Source: CAXBGS01 sp963975425 (GTDB lineage Bacteria > Planctomycetota > Planctomycetia > Pirellulales > Pirellulaceae). Taken from it: a stretch of DNA of 64,000 nucleotides. Both the position numbers and the translations under genes were made by a program. The notes beneath the pieces are model-generated. The model did no database searches and was not told the origin of the DNA. It saw only the letters and a list, made by a program, of their open reading frames with translations. Shown here piece by piece: positions 61,800 to 64,000 of the stretch (positions are counted from its first letter, which is position 1; each line of letters opens with the position of its first letter). The stretch lies in the NCBI GenBank assembly GCA_963975425.1, contig CAXBGS010000008.1:62001-126000 (forward strand), read 5' to 3'.

Positions 61800-64000
61800 C
61801 TAGGGAACCGACACTTTGGCCCAGTAGGGTCGTTTGCGATCGGCTCGGGTGCGAACATCCTCTAATAGATATTCAAAGTTGCCATCGAAATCGTATCGGA
61901 TCGTTCGGGATCCGTACCGAATCGTCACGGACTGGGTTAAATCAACGCCCATGTTGGGCCCCAGCAACACGTTGAATTCTTCCGCCGGTCCTGAAATACG
62001 AACGGAATTATTTGCGCCGACGGCCCCCGAGATTTTACCCGCCCGCAGTCGCTCCGCTTGGCTCCAGAGAACGGGATTGATGTCAACGGCCGGTTTCAAC
62101 GGTCCTAGTTCCAGCCACCAAAAGAATTGATCGCCGGTCCGCATCGTCACCGTCTCGATCGATGCAGGCGGATCACGTCGATGATGCGAATCAAGATTCA
62201 TCCATTCAAAGAACCGTTGAATCTCTTCAAAGAAAAACTCGCGTCCGCGTCCGCGATACATCACGACCATCACGTCGTTGCGCACCTTGACATAGTCGTC
62301 CAAAATTGCACCGTATGCGTAATTGTTCTTGGTCCGCACGCGGTCGTCTTCGCCCAGGACAAAATACATCGGAACACGCTCGGCATTGGGATAGTAATGC
62401 CTTATCGTTTTATCGGGATCGGCACCGATGGCGATCATGCCGGCCCACAAATCGGGATGCGACACGGCAATGTCCCAGGCGGCCGTGGCTCCCGCGCCAT
62501 GGCCGGTAATAAAAACACGGTCGGAATCAATCGACGCCCGGCGCATTGCGTCACGCAATGACGTCAACACGCGTTGGTGTTCTCGCTGGGTGTATTCGTA
62601 GGCACTTTGTGGCCCGCGCGTCCAAACGGGGGCGATCACGATATATCCGTTGCGAGTCGCATGCCCCAATCGCGTGCGCGAACCAGGATGGTAAGGCCCC
62701 GCCCACCAATCGAGCTGTTGCTCGGGCGTTCCCGATGTCGGACCGAGGGCGACGATACACGGATACTCGCGCAGCGGATCGTACTCCGGTGGCAATTGAA
62801 TCAAGTATCGTGGACGAATCTCGATCGGGTCGTCGCCGTTATCCAAATCAATCGCAAACATTCCCGTTTCAATTTCACCGTCATCATCTGGCGCTGATTC
62901 CTCTCCAGGGGATTCTTGTTCAGCTTGCGCTGCTGCCAACCGTTGGCCGGTGATCTGGCTGTCCTCCGGCCAGGGCAGGGGAGGTTGCAACAGCGGCAAG
63001 ATACGAGCGATGTATTCCGGTTGTGCGCCTTCCAACGTTCGCAACTCGTCGAGTACTTGTGCTCGTCGGGCAGCATCATCCGTCGCCAAGTATTCGGCCA
63101 CCAAGTCGCGAACGCGAATCAACGAAATCGTAACAATCAGATTCTGTTCACCCGAACCGGAACCGAGCAACCAGCCGGCGACGGCGAGCGCAACACGATT
63201 ATCTAGCGGCACTGTTTCGACGGTCCCCAGTCGCAGATAATCACTCAGTCGAGAAAGCGTCGCCGAGGAAAGTCCCTGCTGCATTTCGGTCAGAATCGGG
63301 TTCAGCGCGGCTTGGTCGGCCGGTTTCAATTGAGCGACTTGCCCCCGCAACTGGTCCATCGCCGCTTGGGCTTGCTGGCTTGGCTTTTTTAATTTCTCCA
63401 GGGCATCCTGCACTCGAATGCGCGTCACGCGACTGACATCGGCGAGCGGAAAACCGTCCAAGATCCGTTCGGCAAGCAGTTCTTGGCCGGCTGCGGCTCG
63501 TTGCTCTGCTTCGTCAAGCAGTTGCCCCGCCTGCATTTCGGTGATCATGACCACCTGAGCCGCGAGATCTTGTTGATCAGGAAAATCTTCAATCACCGCT
63601 TGCAACGCGCTGCGAGCTTCCGCATACCGCTTGGCCTCGATAAAAAACCGAACCACTTCCAGACGACGATCGACATTTGACTGGTCAATGCGCTGATTAA
63701 AAATCCGGCTCAAAGTGGCCGAATCAATCGAACTCGTCGCGACACGCATGTCCCAGACGTAGGTCTTCTGGGCCTTGAGCGCCTCGAGTTTTACGTATCG
63801 GGCGTTGAGTTCCATGATTCCCTGAATGACTTCGATCGGACTGCCCTCGGGGCCTCGAATCACCATCACCCGCCGACCATAGTCGTTGAACGGTGAGACG
63901 TTCAAAATCGATCCCAAACCGCCGACCGCTTTACCGCCAAGCGGAATGGGATGCCAAAATTCGATCGACCGCTCTAGGTCTGGAACTTGGTTCGGCTGTC
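61800..64000 (-). CDS. Alpha/beta-hydrolase-fold protein lacking its nucleophile; 5' end beyond window
   Basis: At least 733 residues, and the frame runs open to position 64000, so the N-terminus is outside. Region about residues 60-330 (visible numbering) is helical, TPR-like (RFFIEAKRYAEARSALQAVIEDFPD). The C-terminal region (about 400 on) is esterase/depolymerase-like: YLIQLPPEYDPLREYPCIVALG, DSDRVFITGHGAGATAAWD, AGMIAIGADPD and YFVLGEDDRV. The nucleophile elbow reads GHGAG where GxSxG is expected (Ser is Gly), and the usual C-terminal histidine region reads YRGRGREFFFEEI without His. It is thus probably a non-catalytic hydrolase relative. Codons at 62494-62515 confirm the Gly. Confidence 0.8.
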   Translation of the reverse strand, partial: QPNQVPDLERSIEFWHPIPLGGKAVGGLGSILNVSPFNDYGRRVMVIRGPEGSPIEVIQGIMELNARYVKLEALKAQKTYVWDMRVATSSIDSATLSRIFNQRIDQSNVDRRLEVVRFFIEAKRYAEARSALQAVIEDFPDQQDLAAQVVMITEMQAGQLLDEAEQRAAAGQELLAERILDGFPLADVSRVTRIRVQDALEKLKKPSQQAQAAMDQLRGQVAQLKPADQAALNPILTEMQQGLSSATLSRLSDYLRLGTVETVPLDNRVALAVAGWLLGSGSGEQNLIVTISLIRVRDLVAEYLATDDAARRAQVLDELRTLEGAQPEYIARILPLLQPPLPWPEDSQITGQRLAAAQAEQESPGEESAPDDDGEIETGMFAIDLDNGDDPIEIRPRYLIQLPPEYDPLREYPCIVALGPTSGTPEQQLDWWAGPYHPGSRTRLGHATRNGYIVIAPVWTRGPQSAYEYTQREHQRVLTSLRDAMRRASIDSDRVFITGHGAGATAAWDIAVSHPDLWAGMIAIGADPDKTIRHYYPNAERVPMYFVLGEDDRVRTKNNYAYGAILDDYVKVRNDVMVVMYRGRGREFFFEEIQRFFEWMNLDSHHRRDPPASIETVTMRTGDQFFWWLELGPLKPAVDINPVLWSQAERLRAGKISGAVGANNSVRISGPAEEFNVLLGPNMGVDLTQSVTIRYGSRTIRYDFDGNFEYLLEDVRTRADRKRPYWAKVSVP

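Overview
The window comes from a planctomycete, most likely a Pirellulaceae member close to Rhodopirellula. The evidence is family content: a DUF1559 pseudopilin, a DUF1080 secreted protein, an arylsulfatase, SHD1-like proteins, a Ser/Thr kinase with a large extracytoplasmic part and a type-3 prolyl-tRNA synthetase. GC content looks moderate, and several promoters look like ordinary sigma-70 sites. Identities are read by eye from motifs; no database search was run.

Positions 1-17,000 (all minus strand) are a flagellar operon, read right to left: a 892-residue TPR membrane protein, a FlgN-like chaperone, a small stand-alone GHKL ATPase-like protein, flgB, flgC, fliE, fliF, fliG, fliH, fliI, fliJ, a MotE-like protein, fliK, flgD and flgE (cut by the left edge). 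Three members are unusual: FlgE carries two tandem beta-sandwich-like inserts, FliG lacks the charged torque residues of its C-terminal domain, and the ATPase has eroded nucleotide-binding boxes. Immediately upstream on the same strand are comB (2-phosphosulfolactate phosphatase) and an RND efflux pump with its adaptor.

Positions 22,500-34,900 hold a CPXCG zinc protein, then plus-strand recQ (with a long C-terminal extension), ftsH, rsgA, a small membrane protein, the Ser/Thr kinase, a small CxxCH c-type haem protein and a DUF1080 protein. Positions 34,900-42,200 hold the DUF1559 pseudopilin, two lipoproteins, rpmB, gatC, an NhaC-type antiporter, a proline-rich secreted protein and an SHD1-like protein.

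Positions 42,200-42,900 contain no convincing protein gene. They do contain a near-consensus promoter, several hairpins and a strong intrinsic terminator in series on the plus strand, which is a candidate small RNA or proS leader. Then come proS, an EamA transporter, a zf-TFIIB protein and a fused membrane/spermidine-synthase-like/TPR protein. The right part is mostly minus strand: a sulfatase, a lipoprotein, a VWA/MoxR-type ATPase pair, an 800-residue membrane protein and a Tat-exported hydroxypyruvate isomerase-like enzyme. A small membrane-anchored protein and an N-acyl-D-amino-acid deacylase-like amidohydrolase lie on the plus strand, and an alpha/beta-hydrolase-like protein without its nucleophile runs off the right edge.

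A recurring property is short tandem duplication (13-25 bp units) in intergenic leaders and, in multiples of 3, inside coding sequence. No tRNA, rRNA, CRISPR array, transposase or prophage gene was seen.
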